In this document: positions 45,956 to 55,270 of the stretch, piece after piece
Position numbering within the stretch: the stretch's first letter is position 1
How the letters are laid out: every line of letters begins with the position of its first letter
Assembly: GCA_965203525.1 (NCBI GenBank)
Contig: OZ241898.1
Span: 2,294,001 to 2,358,000 of the forward strand
Direction of reading: 5' to 3'
Length of the DNA stretch: 64,000 bases
Source of the DNA: WTFV01 sp965203525
GTDB lineage: Bacteria; Acidobacteriota; Vicinamibacteria; Vicinamibacterales; UBA8438
The notes under the pieces: generated by a model
The model's input: only the letters and a program-made list of their open reading frames with translations
What the model was told of the DNA's origin: nothing
Databases searched by the model: none
Program-made: the position numbers and the translations under genes

Positions 45956-46921
45956 CTACCGCGGGTCGGAAGCGGCCTCGGCCTCGTTCCAGATCGAGTA
46001 GTAGCCTTCGCGGACGCGCAGCTTCGCGTCCCGCAGGTCGGCGCGGCCGGGACGCAGGCGCACCTCGATCTCGCGCCAGCTCCCGTCCCGGCGCGTGTTC
46101 GTCGAGACGTACCCGAGCGAGTAGCGCCCGTCGAGCTCCGCGACGATCTGCCCGTAGATCTCTTCGAGCGCGTCGGCCGAGAAGGGGAAGTACGCCCTCC
46201 CCCCGGTGAGCTCCGTCAACTGGCCCAGGCGCATCCGCTGCCGCGCCCGCGCCCGCGACCGCAGGTCGCCCTGGAAGCCGATGGCGTAGACGGTCACGTC
46301 GGAGGCCCGCAGCAGGTCCCGCGCGTCCCGGATCGACAGGCGGCTGCGCGTATCCTCGCCGTCGGTGTAGAGCACCAGGACCTTGCGGCCGTCCTGCTCG
46401 AACGCGCCGTCGAGATAGACGCCCAGCGCGTCGTAGAGGGCCGTGTAGCCCGCCGGGCGCCGGCCGCGGATGCGCTCGATGAGGCGGCCGAAGTCCTCCT
46501 GGCCGTAGCGGCCCACCCGCACCTCGGTGTCGAAGTCGACCAGCGTCATGTCGGCGGCGTAGCGGAGCGTGTTCAGGAAGCGGATCGCGGCCGTCTTCTG
46601 GAAGCGGTCGTTGCGCTCCATGCTGCCGCTCATGTCGAGCAGCAGCCCGAGGTGCAGGGGAATCTCGTCCGCGTCGCTCGCGAGCCCGACGGAGAAGTAA
46701 CGCACCTCCTGGGGCCGGCCGTCCTCGAACACCTCGAAGTCGTCGCGCGTCAGGCCGGTCACCAGGGCGCCGTCCCGGTCGAGCACGGTGACCCCGACGT
46801 GCACCAGATCGATGCGGCTGGTGAACAGCGGCTGCTGCTGCGCCTGCGCCGCGGGGGGCGCCGGATACGGAAACGCCGCCAGCGCGGCGAGGAGCAGGGC
46901 GCCGGCGGCCGGACGCTTCAT
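45956..46921 (-). CDS. exported VWA-domain protein, acidobacterial type
   Basis: 321 residues from ATG 46921; signal peptide MKRPAAGALLLAALAAFPYP cut near AQAQQ. The opening RIDLVHVGVTVLDRDGALVT and LTRDDFEVFEDGRPQEV is the hallmark of VWFA-related acidobacterial proteins, followed by the MIDAS sequence LLLDMSGSM, VLVLYTDGEDTRSRL and DVTVYAIGF. It probably binds a metal-dependent ligand outside the inner membrane. It lies 31 bp upstream of the ADOP permease on the same strand. Confidence 0.88.
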   Translation of the reverse strand: MKRPAAGALLLAALAAFPYPAPPAAQAQQQPLFTSRIDLVHVGVTVLDRDGALVTGLTRDDFEVFEDGRPQEVRYFSVGLASDADEIPLHLGLLLDMSGSMERNDRFQKTAAIRFLNTLRYAADMTLVDFDTEVRVGRYGQEDFGRLIERIRGRRPAGYTALYDALGVYLDGAFEQDGRKVLVLYTDGEDTRSRLSIRDARDLLRASDVTVYAIGFQGDLRSRARARQRMRLGQLTELTGGRAYFPFSADALEEIYGQIVAELDGRYSLGYVSTNTRRDGSWREIEVRLRPGRADLRDAKLRVREGYYSIWNEAEAASDPR

Positions 46922-46998
46922 GGCGCGATGATACCGCATCGCGGGTTCGGCGCGCGGCCTCTCCGGCGCCGCGCGGGACGGACCGGCAGTTACCGGCA

Positions 46999-47015
46999 TA
47001 TAATCGGGATCTCCC
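46999..47015 (+). promoter_or_regulatory. consensus -10 element immediately before a start codon
   Basis: A perfect TATAAT at 46999-47004 lies 11 bp before the ATG at 47016, with no ribosome binding site between them. Transcription would start about at the ATG, suggesting leaderless or nearly leaderless mRNA. The -35 region (CGGACC) is weak. Confidence 0.5.
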
Positions 47016-48452
47016 ATGAGGTGCGTGGCGGTCTGCCAGGATGCCCTGGTCGTCAGGACGCTGCACCAGGCGCTCGCGCCGGCGCTCGACGTCGAGTTCC
47101 TCGTCGAAGATCGCGCCCTCGCCCGCCGCCTTCACGGGGCCGGCATTCCCGCCCGGGCCGGCGACCCGCGGCGCATCGACACCTACCTCCGGATGGACGT
47201 GACGCCGGCCACGTGCGTCATCGTCGAGGACGCCGGGCGCCGCAGCGTGCGCCAGGTGCTGGAGACGCTGGCCGACGCCGGCGCGGTGCTGACCTACCTG
47301 CTCGACGTGGGAGAGCGCCGCCCGAAGCGCTCCGACGACGGCGCGGACGCCTTTCCGGAGGTCAGCGTGCTGAGCCTGGGCGACCTGCTCAAGGGATCGC
47401 TGCTCGGCGCGCTCGGCCGCGCGCTGACCCGGTCGCGGGTCCAGCAGTACCAGCGCTACTTCGCCGACGCCGACCGCGTGCTGATCCTCCTGCACCACGA
47501 TCCCGATCCGGACGCGCTGGCCAGCGGCCTCGCCCTGCGCGCCCTCCTCCGCCGCACCCGGGCCACGGCCATCATCGGCGCGTTCCACGGCGTCACCCGC
47601 CCCGAGAACCTGCGCATGAAGAACCTGCTCGACATCCAGGTCCAGGCCGTGACGGCCGAATCGCTCGGCGAGTTCGACCGCATCGCCACCGTCGACGTCC
47701 AGCCGCACTACTTCGGCGGCCTCCTCTCCCGCGTCGATCTCGTCGTCGACCACCATCCGGAACGCACCGGCTACACCGCCACCTTCAAGGACATCCGGCC
47801 CGACTACGGATCGACCGCCACCATCCTCACCGAACATCTGCGGGCCACCGACGTGAACATCTCCGAGCGGGTCGCCACCGCGATGCTCTACGCCATCAAG
47901 TCGGACACGCTGTTCCTGTCGCGGCATACGGATCGCAGCGACCTGGAGGCCTTCACCTATCTCTACCCGCTCGCCGACCCGCACCTGGTGCGCAAGATGG
48001 AGGGCTCCGAGATCACCCTGGAGCGGCTGCGGCACGTGATGCAGGGGGTGCAGTCGGGCCGGATGCGCGGCCAGGTGTTCGCGGCCCACGTCGGCGCGGC
48101 CCCGCGGGAGGATCTGGTGGCGTACGCCGCCGATTTCCTTCTGCAGCTCGAGGACGTCAAGTGGTCCGTCGTGTCCGGCATCGTCGGCGACCGGCTCGTC
48201 GTATCGGTCCGCAACCTCGGCTACTCGCGCAACGCGGGCGAGTTCCTCAAGCGGCTGTTCAACGACGTCGGCAGCGCCGGCGGACACCGCGCCATGGCCA
48301 AGGCGGTGGTCCCGCTCGAGGCGTTCCGGGCGAAGTTCCACCCGGTCGGGGACTCCGAGATCGCGGCCCGGCTCGCCGACCTCGCCGCGCGGTTCCTGCG
48401 CGAGCCGCAGACCGGCGCCGCGAGGCGCCCGGGGGCGCCCGTGAAGGCCTGA
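47016..48452 (+). CDS. DHH-family phosphoesterase with N-terminal Rossmann-like domain
   Basis: 478 residues. An N-terminal TrkA-N-like nucleotide-binding domain (about 1-110, ATCVIVEDAGRRSVRQVLET) precedes a DHH/DHHA1 phosphoesterase of the NrnA/RecJ-like type. The metal motifs are HHDPDPDALASGLAL, the mid aspartate IATVDVQPHYF and the DHH itself in VVDHHPERTGY; the C-terminal DHHA1 part has SVRNLGYSRNAGEFLKRLF and GGHRAMAKA. It probably degrades short RNA or cyclic-dinucleotide products. It is divergent from the VWA gene. Confidence 0.85.
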   Translation: MRCVAVCQDALVVRTLHQALAPALDVEFLVEDRALARRLHGAGIPARAGDPRRIDTYLRMDVTPATCVIVEDAGRRSVRQVLETLADAGAVLTYLLDVGERRPKRSDDGADAFPEVSVLSLGDLLKGSLLGALGRALTRSRVQQYQRYFADADRVLILLHHDPDPDALASGLALRALLRRTRATAIIGAFHGVTRPENLRMKNLLDIQVQAVTAESLGEFDRIATVDVQPHYFGGLLSRVDLVVDHHPERTGYTATFKDIRPDYGSTATILTEHLRATDVNISERVATAMLYAIKSDTLFLSRHTDRSDLEAFTYLYPLADPHLVRKMEGSEITLERLRHVMQGVQSGRMRGQVFAAHVGAAPREDLVAYAADFLLQLEDVKWSVVSGIVGDRLVVSVRNLGYSRNAGEFLKRLFNDVGSAGGHRAMAKAVVPLEAFRAKFHPVGDSEIAARLADLAARFLREPQTGAARRPGAPVKA

Positions 48453-48463
48453 CGGCCCCCGCT

Positions 48464-49909
48464 CTAGTCGGCGAGCGGCTCCTGGCTCGCCAGACGCGCC
48501 GAGAAGGACGCCGGGGGCTCCTGCCCCTCGGCCGGCGGAGCCTCGATGAGCTCGCCGCTGGCTCCGAGCACCGCGTCGACGAACTGGCGGAGTCCGTCCT
48601 CGCGGCCGCGGTCGACCAGCTCGCCGAGCGTCTGTTTCCGGTCGGAGTGCTCGTCGTAGCACCCGGCGACGTCGAACGGGCCGACCGGGTTGTGCTCCGG
48701 CCGGACCTCGAAAAGCGACTGGAACCGCCCGCGCCGGGTGTCGACGGCCTCCTGGATGGAGACGCATTCGAGCCCCGCCAGGTACTCCCCGGCCCTGCCG
48801 TGGACGTCCCGGCGCGCTGCGCCGAGAGCATGCGGACCGGCGGCGGGAGGCAGCGCCGAGACGACGATCGCCTGCTGGACGCCGGCCCGCGCCACCTCGT
48901 CGAGCAGGCGGGAGGTGCTGTCCGGCCGGTCGCAGAACCGGTGCGTTTCTCCCCGCCACGCGCTGTCGGGCGCGAACGTGACGTGCTGCGGATCGGTCGC
49001 CGGCGGCAGGCTCAGCGCGGCGGCGAAGGCGTCCATGGCGTGCCGCCGGGCGGCGCGCGTCAAATCGACCGTCTCGAGGGGCCGCGCCGCCGCGTCCGGT
49101 CCGGGATGGCCCTGCAGGAACTCGCCGCGGTACGGCTCGGCGAGCAGAGCGAACGCGACGTCGCGCCGCGCGTCGACGTCGTGGACCAGCATCAGCAGCT
49201 CGCGGAACCCCGGCTGCCCCAGGTTCTCCTGCAGCAGCTCCGCGTAGCGTTCCCCGAGCTCGTCGTCGGTCGGCCGCCGGACCCGCGAGCCGTGCATGAT
49301 CTGCCACAGGCCCCCGCTGAACCACGCCACCGCCTGCGCCCGATCGATCGGCGCGCCGAGCAGCCGCCACCACAGGCCGCCGCGGGCGATCCGGCGCGCC
49401 GCCGGACGGACGACGCCCTCCATGGCGTCGAGCGCCAGCAACGCGAAGAGGGAAGCGACCGCGAGCACCACCAGCCGCGGCAGATAAACGGGCAGGACCG
49501 CGGGCGCGAACACGGCGCGCAGCCACGCCTCGTAGGTCGCCGCCAGCGCCACGCCGAACTCCATGCCGACGAGCGAGAGGAAATAGCCGGCCGGCAGGAC
49601 CACGACCGCCACGACCAGCGCCGCCACCGGCAGCAACGTCGCCGCGAACGCCGCCGCCAGCATCCACGCCGCGCCCCGCAACGCGGGACGCCAGCGGTAG
49701 GCGCCGCGCACGCCGCGGCTGCGCCACAGACCGCTCGGCGCCCACAGCCGGGAGTCGCTGTCCACGGCGGCGAACATGGCGCCCACCGCGCCGATCCCGC
49801 GCCCGGCCACCAGATCGATCTTGACGCCGGCCTCCACGAGGGCGCGCAGAACGCCGGCGTGATAGGCCCCGGCGGTGCCGGTGCCGGTCAGGACGAGCGC
49901 CGTCCGCAA
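48464..49909 (-). CDS. patatin-like membrane protein without the catalytic serine
   Basis: 481 residues. The N-terminus MRTALVLTGTGTAGAYHAGV matches the patatin oxyanion loop, but the nucleophile elbow (G-x-S-x-G) reads GRGIGAVGA, so the serine is glycine. Three or four membrane segments follow (about 85-165, AAWMLAAAFAATLLPVAALV and others), an insertion seen in membrane patatins. The second-half DG/A motif of the dyad is not obvious. It is probably not a lipase; a lipid-binding or scaffold role is inferred. It converges with the DHH gene, 11 bp apart. Confidence 0.7.
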   Translation of the reverse strand: MRTALVLTGTGTAGAYHAGVLRALVEAGVKIDLVAGRGIGAVGAMFAAVDSDSRLWAPSGLWRSRGVRGAYRWRPALRGAAWMLAAAFAATLLPVAALVVAVVVLPAGYFLSLVGMEFGVALAATYEAWLRAVFAPAVLPVYLPRLVVLAVASLFALLALDAMEGVVRPAARRIARGGLWWRLLGAPIDRAQAVAWFSGGLWQIMHGSRVRRPTDDELGERYAELLQENLGQPGFRELLMLVHDVDARRDVAFALLAEPYRGEFLQGHPGPDAAARPLETVDLTRAARRHAMDAFAAALSLPPATDPQHVTFAPDSAWRGETHRFCDRPDSTSRLLDEVARAGVQQAIVVSALPPAAGPHALGAARRDVHGRAGEYLAGLECVSIQEAVDTRRGRFQSLFEVRPEHNPVGPFDVAGCYDEHSDRKQTLGELVDRGREDGLRQFVDAVLGASGELIEAPPAEGQEPPASFSARLASQEPLAD

Positions 49910-49957
49910 CTGCGGACGTACCGGCGAACCGTGTCGATGGAAGGCACGGACAGGCGG

Positions 49958-50422
49958 TCAGGATTCGTGAATCGTCGTCAGTGCGACGATCTCGAATTCG
50001 CGGACGCCGCGCGGCGTCCTGACGGTGATCTCGTCGCCCTCCTCCCGGCCCACCAGGGCCCGGCCGATCGGGGACGCGGTCGACACCCAGCCCTTCGCGG
50101 GATCGGCGTCCTCGGGCATCACCAGCTCGTAGGTCACCTCGGCGCCGCCCGCGGCGCGCAGCAGCACCGTCGATCCGAGCGCCGCGCGATCGTGCGGCAA
50201 CCGGTCGAGGTTCATCAGCGCGATCTCCGCCAGCCGGCTCCGCAGCATGCCGATGCGGGCCTCGACCAGCCGCTGCCGTTCCTTCGCGGCCTGATACTCG
50301 GCGTTCTCGCGCAGATCGCCCAGTTCGCGCGCCCGCTGGATCTCCTTGGGCAGCTCGCGCGTCAACTCGCGATCCAGCGTCCGGATCTCGTCCTCGATCC
50401 GTTTGATCAGCCGTGCCTTCAT
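49958..50422 (-). CDS. greA: transcription elongation factor GreA/GreB
   Basis: 154 residues. N-terminal coiled coil with the acidic tip LGDLRENAEYQAAKERQRLV that enters the RNA polymerase secondary channel and stimulates transcript cleavage; the C-terminal FKBP-like domain has ALGSTVLLR, YELVMPEDADPAKGWVSTAS and SPIGRALVGREEGDEITVRT. The length and tip favour GreA. The gene is upstream of and on the same strand as the patatin-like gene, with 48 bp between. Confidence 0.93.
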   Translation of the reverse strand: MKARLIKRIEDEIRTLDRELTRELPKEIQRARELGDLRENAEYQAAKERQRLVEARIGMLRSRLAEIALMNLDRLPHDRAALGSTVLLRAAGGAEVTYELVMPEDADPAKGWVSTASPIGRALVGREEGDEITVRTPRGVREFEIVALTTIHES

Positions 50423-50505
50423 GGGAAAATCGCATCGTAGCCTAGCACATCCGGTATGCTCGGCCGGATTCCCGCAGCTCGGCCGGGCCCGCCCCGCGAA
50501 GCGCC

Positions 50506-51315
50506 GTGAAGACCGTCACCAGCCGCCGGAACGCGCTCGTCGCGCGCTTCCGCTCCGCGCTCCGCGCGAACCGCCGCGAACGGACGCATCTGCTGCTCGA
50601 CGGGCGGCGCCTGATCGGCGACGCGCGGCGCGCCGGGGCCGCCGTCGAGACCGTGGTCGTCGCGGCGGCCGCCGTCCGGCGCGGGGACCCCGCCCTGGCC
50701 GCGCTCGCCGCGGACTGCGCGCGCGACGGCATACCGGTCGTGGCGGCCGCCGAGCGGGTGCTGGCGGCGGTCAGCCCGCTCCGGTCCCCTTCCACCGCCG
50801 TGGCCCTGGCCCGCCACCGTCCCCGGCCGGTGGACGACGTGCTCGCCCGCGCGCAGCGCGGCTGCCTCGTCGCGCCGCTCGGGGTGCAGGATCCGGGCAA
50901 CGTCGGCGCGATCGTCCGCGCCGCCGACGCGGCCGGCGCCGGCGGCGTCGTCGTCGCGGGGGCCGCGGCCGATCCCTTCGGCTGGAAGGCGCTGCGCGGC
51001 GCCATGGGGGCCACGTTCCGGATCCCGGTGGCGGACGCGGGCGAGCGGGACGACCTGCCGGAGCGGGCCCGGCAGGCCGGCTGCGCGGTTCTCGCGACGG
51101 CGCCCCGGGGCGGCCGGTCGATGTACGATCTCGACCTGACGCGGCCGGTGCTGATCCTGATCGGCGGCGAAGGGGCCGGCGTCGAGAGCCCGGTCCGCGA
51201 ATCCGCCGACGCCGTCGTTTCGATCCCGATGGCCGGCGGCGCCGAGTCGCTCAACGCCGCGGCGGCCGCCGCCGTGATCGCCTACGAGGCCCGCCGCCAG
51301 CGGAGAGCCGCATGA
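50506..51315 (+). CDS. SPOUT-family RNA 2'-O-methyltransferase (TrmH/SpoU)
   Basis: 269 residues. N-terminal RNA-binding part (THLLLDGRRLIGDARRAGAA) and a C-terminal trefoil-knot SAM-binding domain with motif 1 VQDPGNVGAIVRAADAAGAG, motif 2 LILIGGEGAGVE and motif 3 IPMAGGAESLNAAAAAAVIA. It modifies rRNA or tRNA; RlmB-like and TrmH-like targets cannot be separated by eye. Its stop overlaps the rarA start (ATGA). Confidence 0.9.
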   Translation: MKTVTSRRNALVARFRSALRANRRERTHLLLDGRRLIGDARRAGAAVETVVVAAAAVRRGDPALAALAADCARDGIPVVAAAERVLAAVSPLRSPSTAVALARHRPRPVDDVLARAQRGCLVAPLGVQDPGNVGAIVRAADAAGAGGVVVAGAAADPFGWKALRGAMGATFRIPVADAGERDDLPERARQAGCAVLATAPRGGRSMYDLDLTRPVLILIGGEGAGVESPVRESADAVVSIPMAGGAESLNAAAAAAVIAYEARRQRRAA

Positions 51316-52877
51316 AGTCAGGCCACCTGTTCGAGCCGCCCGCGCCGGAGCGGTCCGCCGCCGGCACGCCGCTGGCCGAACGGATGCGTCCGCGGACGTT
51401 CGACGAGTTCGTGGGCCAGCAGGAGCTGCTGGCGCCGGGCCGGCCGTTGCGCGCCGCGATCGAGCGCGACGCCCTGCAGTCGATCATCTTCTGGGGTCCG
51501 CCGGGGACCGGCAAGACGACCATTGCGCGGCTGATCGCCACCGTCACCCGCGCCCGCTTCGTCGCCTTCAGCGCCGTCCTGTCCGGCATCAGGGACATCA
51601 GGGCGGTGATGGCCGAGGCCGAGGCGGCGCGCCGCGAGCCGGGCCGGCGCACGATCCTGTTCGTGGACGAGATCCACCGCTTCAACAAGGCGCAGCAGGA
51701 CGCCTTCCTCCCGCGCGTCGAGGCGGGCGACATCGCGCTGATCGGCGCCACCACCGAGAACCCGTCGTTCGAGGTCAACGCGGCGCTGCTGTCGCGGTCG
51801 AAGGTCTTCGTGCTGCAGCCGCTCGCGACGGGGGAAACCGCAACCATCCTGCGCCGGGCGCTCGACGACCCGGAGCGCGGCCTCGGCGCGGCGGGGGTCG
51901 CGGCGGACGACGACGTCCTCGCGCTCATCGCCGGACACGCCAACGGCGACGCGCGGGTCGCGCTCAACCTGCTGGAGCTGGCGGCCACGCTGGCGAGCCG
52001 TCCCGCGTCCGGCGCCGCCGGCGGGCAGGACGGGCCGGACGCCGCGGCGGGCGGAGACGCCGCCACCGACGCCGGGAACGGCGCCGCGGCCGACGCCGGG
52101 AACGGCGCGCCGGGCGGAGACGCCGCGACCGGCCGGTCCGCCGGCTCCGGGCGCATCGACCGGGCGCTGCTGGCGCGCGCCGTCCAGAAGCGCGCCCTGC
52201 TCTACGACAAGTCGGGCGAAGAGCACTTCAACCTGATCTCGGCGCTGCACAAGTCGTTGCGCAACAGCGATCCGGACGCCGGCGTCTACTGGCTGGCGCG
52301 CATGCTCGAGGCGGGCGAGGAGCCGCTCTACATCGCGCGGCGCCTCGTGCGCTTCGCCTCCGAGGACGTCGGCAACGCCGATCCGAACGCCCTGACGGTG
52401 GCCGTCGCGGCCAAGGAAGCGGTGCATTTCATCGGGATGCCGGAGGGCGACACGGCGCTGGCGCAGGCCGTCACCTACCTCGCCACCGCGCCCAAGAGCG
52501 ACGCCGTCTACGCCGCGTACAAACGGGCCGCCGCCGACGCCCACGGGCAGGCGGCCGAGCCGGTCCCGCCGCATCTGCGCAACGCGCCGACCCGCCTGAT
52601 GAAGGACCTGGGCTACGGCCGGGGCTACGCCCATGCCCACGACGACCCGGACGCCGTGACCGGCATGGAGTGTCTGCCGCCCGCGCTCGCCGGGCGCCGG
52701 TACTACCGGCCGGCCACACGGGGCTACGAGAAGGAAGTGGCCCGCCGGCTCGACGCGTGGCGGGCGCTGAAGCGCGCCCGGCGACAGCCTGCCGCCCCCG
52801 CGAGTGGGCAGGAACGATCGGGCGGCGGTGGCGCGGCGCGGCGAACCGCCGCTCCCGCGGGTGCGCGGGAACCGTAG
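51312..52877 (+). CDS. rarA: replication-associated recombination protein A
   Basis: 521 residues. AAA+ clamp-loader-like ATPase acting at stalled forks: RPRTFDEFVGQQELLAPGRP, Walker A GPPGTGKT (62-69), Walker B ILFVDEIHRFNKAQQDAFLP, sensor IGATTENPSFEVNAALLSRS, and the C-terminal tetramer domain DKSGEEHFNLISALHKSLRN and YPxx-type PVPPHLRNAPT. A Gly/Ala/Asp-rich insert of about 45 residues (about 235-280, with a repeated DAGNGA) lies between the ATPase lid and the C-terminal domain and is not usual for the family. A second low-complexity tail closes the protein. Confidence 0.93.
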   Translation: MKSGHLFEPPAPERSAAGTPLAERMRPRTFDEFVGQQELLAPGRPLRAAIERDALQSIIFWGPPGTGKTTIARLIATVTRARFVAFSAVLSGIRDIRAVMAEAEAARREPGRRTILFVDEIHRFNKAQQDAFLPRVEAGDIALIGATTENPSFEVNAALLSRSKVFVLQPLATGETATILRRALDDPERGLGAAGVAADDDVLALIAGHANGDARVALNLLELAATLASRPASGAAGGQDGPDAAAGGDAATDAGNGAAADAGNGAPGGDAATGRSAGSGRIDRALLARAVQKRALLYDKSGEEHFNLISALHKSLRNSDPDAGVYWLARMLEAGEEPLYIARRLVRFASEDVGNADPNALTVAVAAKEAVHFIGMPEGDTALAQAVTYLATAPKSDAVYAAYKRAAADAHGQAAEPVPPHLRNAPTRLMKDLGYGRGYAHAHDDPDAVTGMECLPPALAGRRYYRPATRGYEKEVARRLDAWRALKRARRQPAAPASGQERSGGGGAARRTAAPAGAREP

Positions 52878-52879
52878 CC

Positions 52880-53050
52880 GTGCCGGGCGTTTTCTACTAC
52901 GTCGGCCGCGGGCTGCAGCTTCTCGGGATGTGGCTGCTGCTCGTCTCCATCGTGACCGCCGGGCCGCTCGGGCCGAGCCCGCGCCTCTTCGGCGCCGGCG
53001 TCGGCGCCTTCGTGATCGGCTGGTTCCTCGTGAAACGCACCGTCGGATAG
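52880..53050 (+). CDS. small membrane protein, unrecognised
   Basis: 56 residues from GTG 52880, 2 bp after the rarA stop, so probably co-translated. Two membrane segments: YVGRGLQLLGMWLLLVSIVT and FGAGVGAFVIGWFLV, ending KRTVG. Short proteins of this pattern follow rarA or DNA-metabolism genes in related genomes, but I cannot name the family. Confidence 0.55.
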   Translation: MPGVFYYVGRGLQLLGMWLLLVSIVTAGPLGPSPRLFGAGVGAFVIGWFLVKRTVG

Positions 53051-53069
53051 CGGCCCGCTCCGGCCCGGC

Positions 53070-55073
53070 TCAATCGGGCAGCGCGAGCGCGACGTACTCG
53101 CTCGGCATGTCCTCCCAGCCGACGGTCACCACGATGTACTGCCGGCCGTCGACCATGTAGGTCATCGGCGCCGCCGTCGTGCCGCCGGGCAGCTCCATCT
53201 CCCAGACCACGTCGCCGGTCAGCTTGTCGTAGGCGCGGAACGCCTTGCCGCCGGCGCCGCCCCGGAGCGGCTGCAGGACGACCACCCCGGCGTTGCCGCC
53301 CTCGCCGAGGAAGACGAACGACTTCGTGACCAGCGGCGAGACGCGGCCCGGCTGGCCGAGCGGCGGCAGGTCGAGGTCCCGCAGCAGCGGATGGTCGCGC
53401 GGTCCGTCGCCGTTGGCCTTCGACCAGAGGATCTCGCCGCGCTTCAGGTCGATGGCGACCAGCCGGCCGTACGGCGGCTTGAAGAGCGGCAATTCGTTCG
53501 GCCCTTCCAGCGGCGACAGCGTCTGCACGACGAGCCGCATGTCGGAGCGCGGATGCTCGGACGGCACGATGCCGATGACCGACTCGCTGTGGACCGACGG
53601 CACGTACAGGATGCCGGTCTCCGGATCGACGGCCGAGCCGCCCCAGTCGGCCCCGCCGACCACGCCCGGCATCTGCAGGGTGCCCTTCGTGCCGCCCGGC
53701 GCGTCGTCGACCAGCGACGGCGGGGTGAAGAGCGGACCGGTCACGTACTGCTCGAAGACCGCGAGCGCGTCGCGGCGCAACGCCGGCGTGAAGTCGATCA
53801 GGTCGTCGACGCTGGTCCCCTGCTGATCGAACGGCGGCGGCTTCGTCGGGAACGGCTGGGTCGGCGCGTACCACTCGCCCGGCACGTCGCCGGGCGGCAC
53901 CGGCCGCTCCTCGATCGGCCAGACCGGCTCGCCGGTCACGCGGTCGAAGACGTAGGTGAACGCCTGCTTGCTCACCGCCGCGACCGCCTTGACCGGCTCC
54001 GCGCGCCCCTCGACCTGCAGGTCGACGACGTTCGGCGCGGCCGGGAAGTCGTAGTCCCAGATGCCGTGGTGCACCGCCTGGAAGTGCCAGATCCGCTCGC
54101 CGGTGCGGGCGTCGAGGCAGACGATGCTCTCGGCGAACAGGTTGTCGCCGGGCCGGTACCCGCCGTAGTAGTCGTTGGTCGGGGTCGACAGCGGCACGTA
54201 GACGTAGCCGAGCTCCTCGTCCGCGCTCGGCCAGGCCCACATGTTGGTGTTGCCGCTGTACTCCCACGAGGCCCGGTCCTCGTTCAGCGCGGTCAGCCAG
54301 GTTTCGTTGCCCGGCTCCCCTTCCCGCGGGATGGTGTGGAAGATCCAGAGCTGCCGGCCGGTCCGCACGTCGAAGCCGCGCACGTCGCCCGGCGGCATCT
54401 CCTTCATCGCCGGCATGTTCGGGTTGGTGACGTCGGTCATGGCCGAGCCGATGACGACGACGTCGCCGACGACGAGCGGCGGCGACCCCCAACTGAAGGT
54501 CTCCACCGGGCGGTCGAACCCCTGCGTCAGGTCCACCTCCCCGCCGTCGCCGAAGTCCGGGTACCGCGCGCCGGTGCGGGCGTTCAGGGCGACCAGGTAC
54601 GAGCCGACCACCGCCAGCACGCGGGCGTCCCCGCCTTGCAGATCGTCCCAGTACGCGACGCCGCGGGTCTGGCGCACGCGCGTGAACGGCTCGCCGCCGC
54701 GATCCGGCGGCGTGTCGAACCAGAGCACCTCGCCCGTCTTCGCGTCGAGCGCCGCCACCGTGCCGAGGGCCGAGCTGACGTAGAGCCGGCCGTCCGCCAT
54801 CAGCGGGGTGTTCTGCGAGGCGACCGACGACGTGAAGTCGCGCCCTTCCCGCATGGCCTCCGGCAGTACCGACTGCCGCCAGACGATCCGCAGGCCGTCG
54901 ATCGTCTCCCGGTTGATCTGGTCCAGCGGCGAGTACTTCGTACCGGCGGCGTCCGAACCGTAAGAGCGCCACTCCACGTCCTGGGCGTGCGCCGCCGGCG
55001 CGGCGGCGATCAGGAACGCGGCGATCGCCGGCAGCGCCGGCAGGCGCCGCGCGTCCCGTCTCGAAGTCCGCAT
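53070..55073 (-). CDS. exported PQQ-dependent dehydrogenase (quinoprotein)
   Basis: 667 residues from ATG 55073; signal peptide LPALPAIAAFLIAAAPAAHA. An eight-bladed PQQ propeller: WRSYGSDAAGTKYSPLDQIN (start blade), MADGRLYVSSALGTVAALDA, GDVVVIGSAMTD, VRGFDVRTGRQLWIFHTIPR, WPIEERPVPPGDVPGEW, and GILYVPSVHSESVIGI. It resembles membrane-less glucose/alcohol quinoprotein dehydrogenases that feed electrons to cytochromes; no cytochrome domain is fused. Its 5' end is duplicated upstream (55043-55080 and 55115-55152). Confidence 0.88.
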   Translation of the reverse strand: MRTSRRDARRLPALPAIAAFLIAAAPAAHAQDVEWRSYGSDAAGTKYSPLDQINRETIDGLRIVWRQSVLPEAMREGRDFTSSVASQNTPLMADGRLYVSSALGTVAALDAKTGEVLWFDTPPDRGGEPFTRVRQTRGVAYWDDLQGGDARVLAVVGSYLVALNARTGARYPDFGDGGEVDLTQGFDRPVETFSWGSPPLVVGDVVVIGSAMTDVTNPNMPAMKEMPPGDVRGFDVRTGRQLWIFHTIPREGEPGNETWLTALNEDRASWEYSGNTNMWAWPSADEELGYVYVPLSTPTNDYYGGYRPGDNLFAESIVCLDARTGERIWHFQAVHHGIWDYDFPAAPNVVDLQVEGRAEPVKAVAAVSKQAFTYVFDRVTGEPVWPIEERPVPPGDVPGEWYAPTQPFPTKPPPFDQQGTSVDDLIDFTPALRRDALAVFEQYVTGPLFTPPSLVDDAPGGTKGTLQMPGVVGGADWGGSAVDPETGILYVPSVHSESVIGIVPSEHPRSDMRLVVQTLSPLEGPNELPLFKPPYGRLVAIDLKRGEILWSKANGDGPRDHPLLRDLDLPPLGQPGRVSPLVTKSFVFLGEGGNAGVVVLQPLRGGAGGKAFRAYDKLTGDVVWEMELPGGTTAAPMTYMVDGRQYIVVTVGWEDMPSEYVALALPD

Positions 55074-55152
55074 GTCCCGGCGATCCCCCGCTCGCCGGCG
55101 ACCGCGCACAGGAGGGCGCCGCGCGTCCCGTCTCGAAGTCCGCGCGTCCCGT
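55043..55152. repeat. duplication around the start of the quinoprotein gene
   Basis: GGCGCCGCGCGTCCCGTCTC followed by GAAGTCCGC occurs at 55043 and at 55115. The copy nearer the gene contains the start codon (CATGTCCCG). In the other the start is changed to CGCGTCCCG. Confidence 0.75.
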
Positions 55153-55270
55153 TTCGCAGATCGTGGTTCCATCGTCGTCCCCGCGGACTAACGCCTGTCC
55201 TGCCGCGCTTCGCGCCGCACGCCGGGCAGGCCGCGCCGCCGCATGCTCCGGGGCGGAGTCGCCCCGCCGC

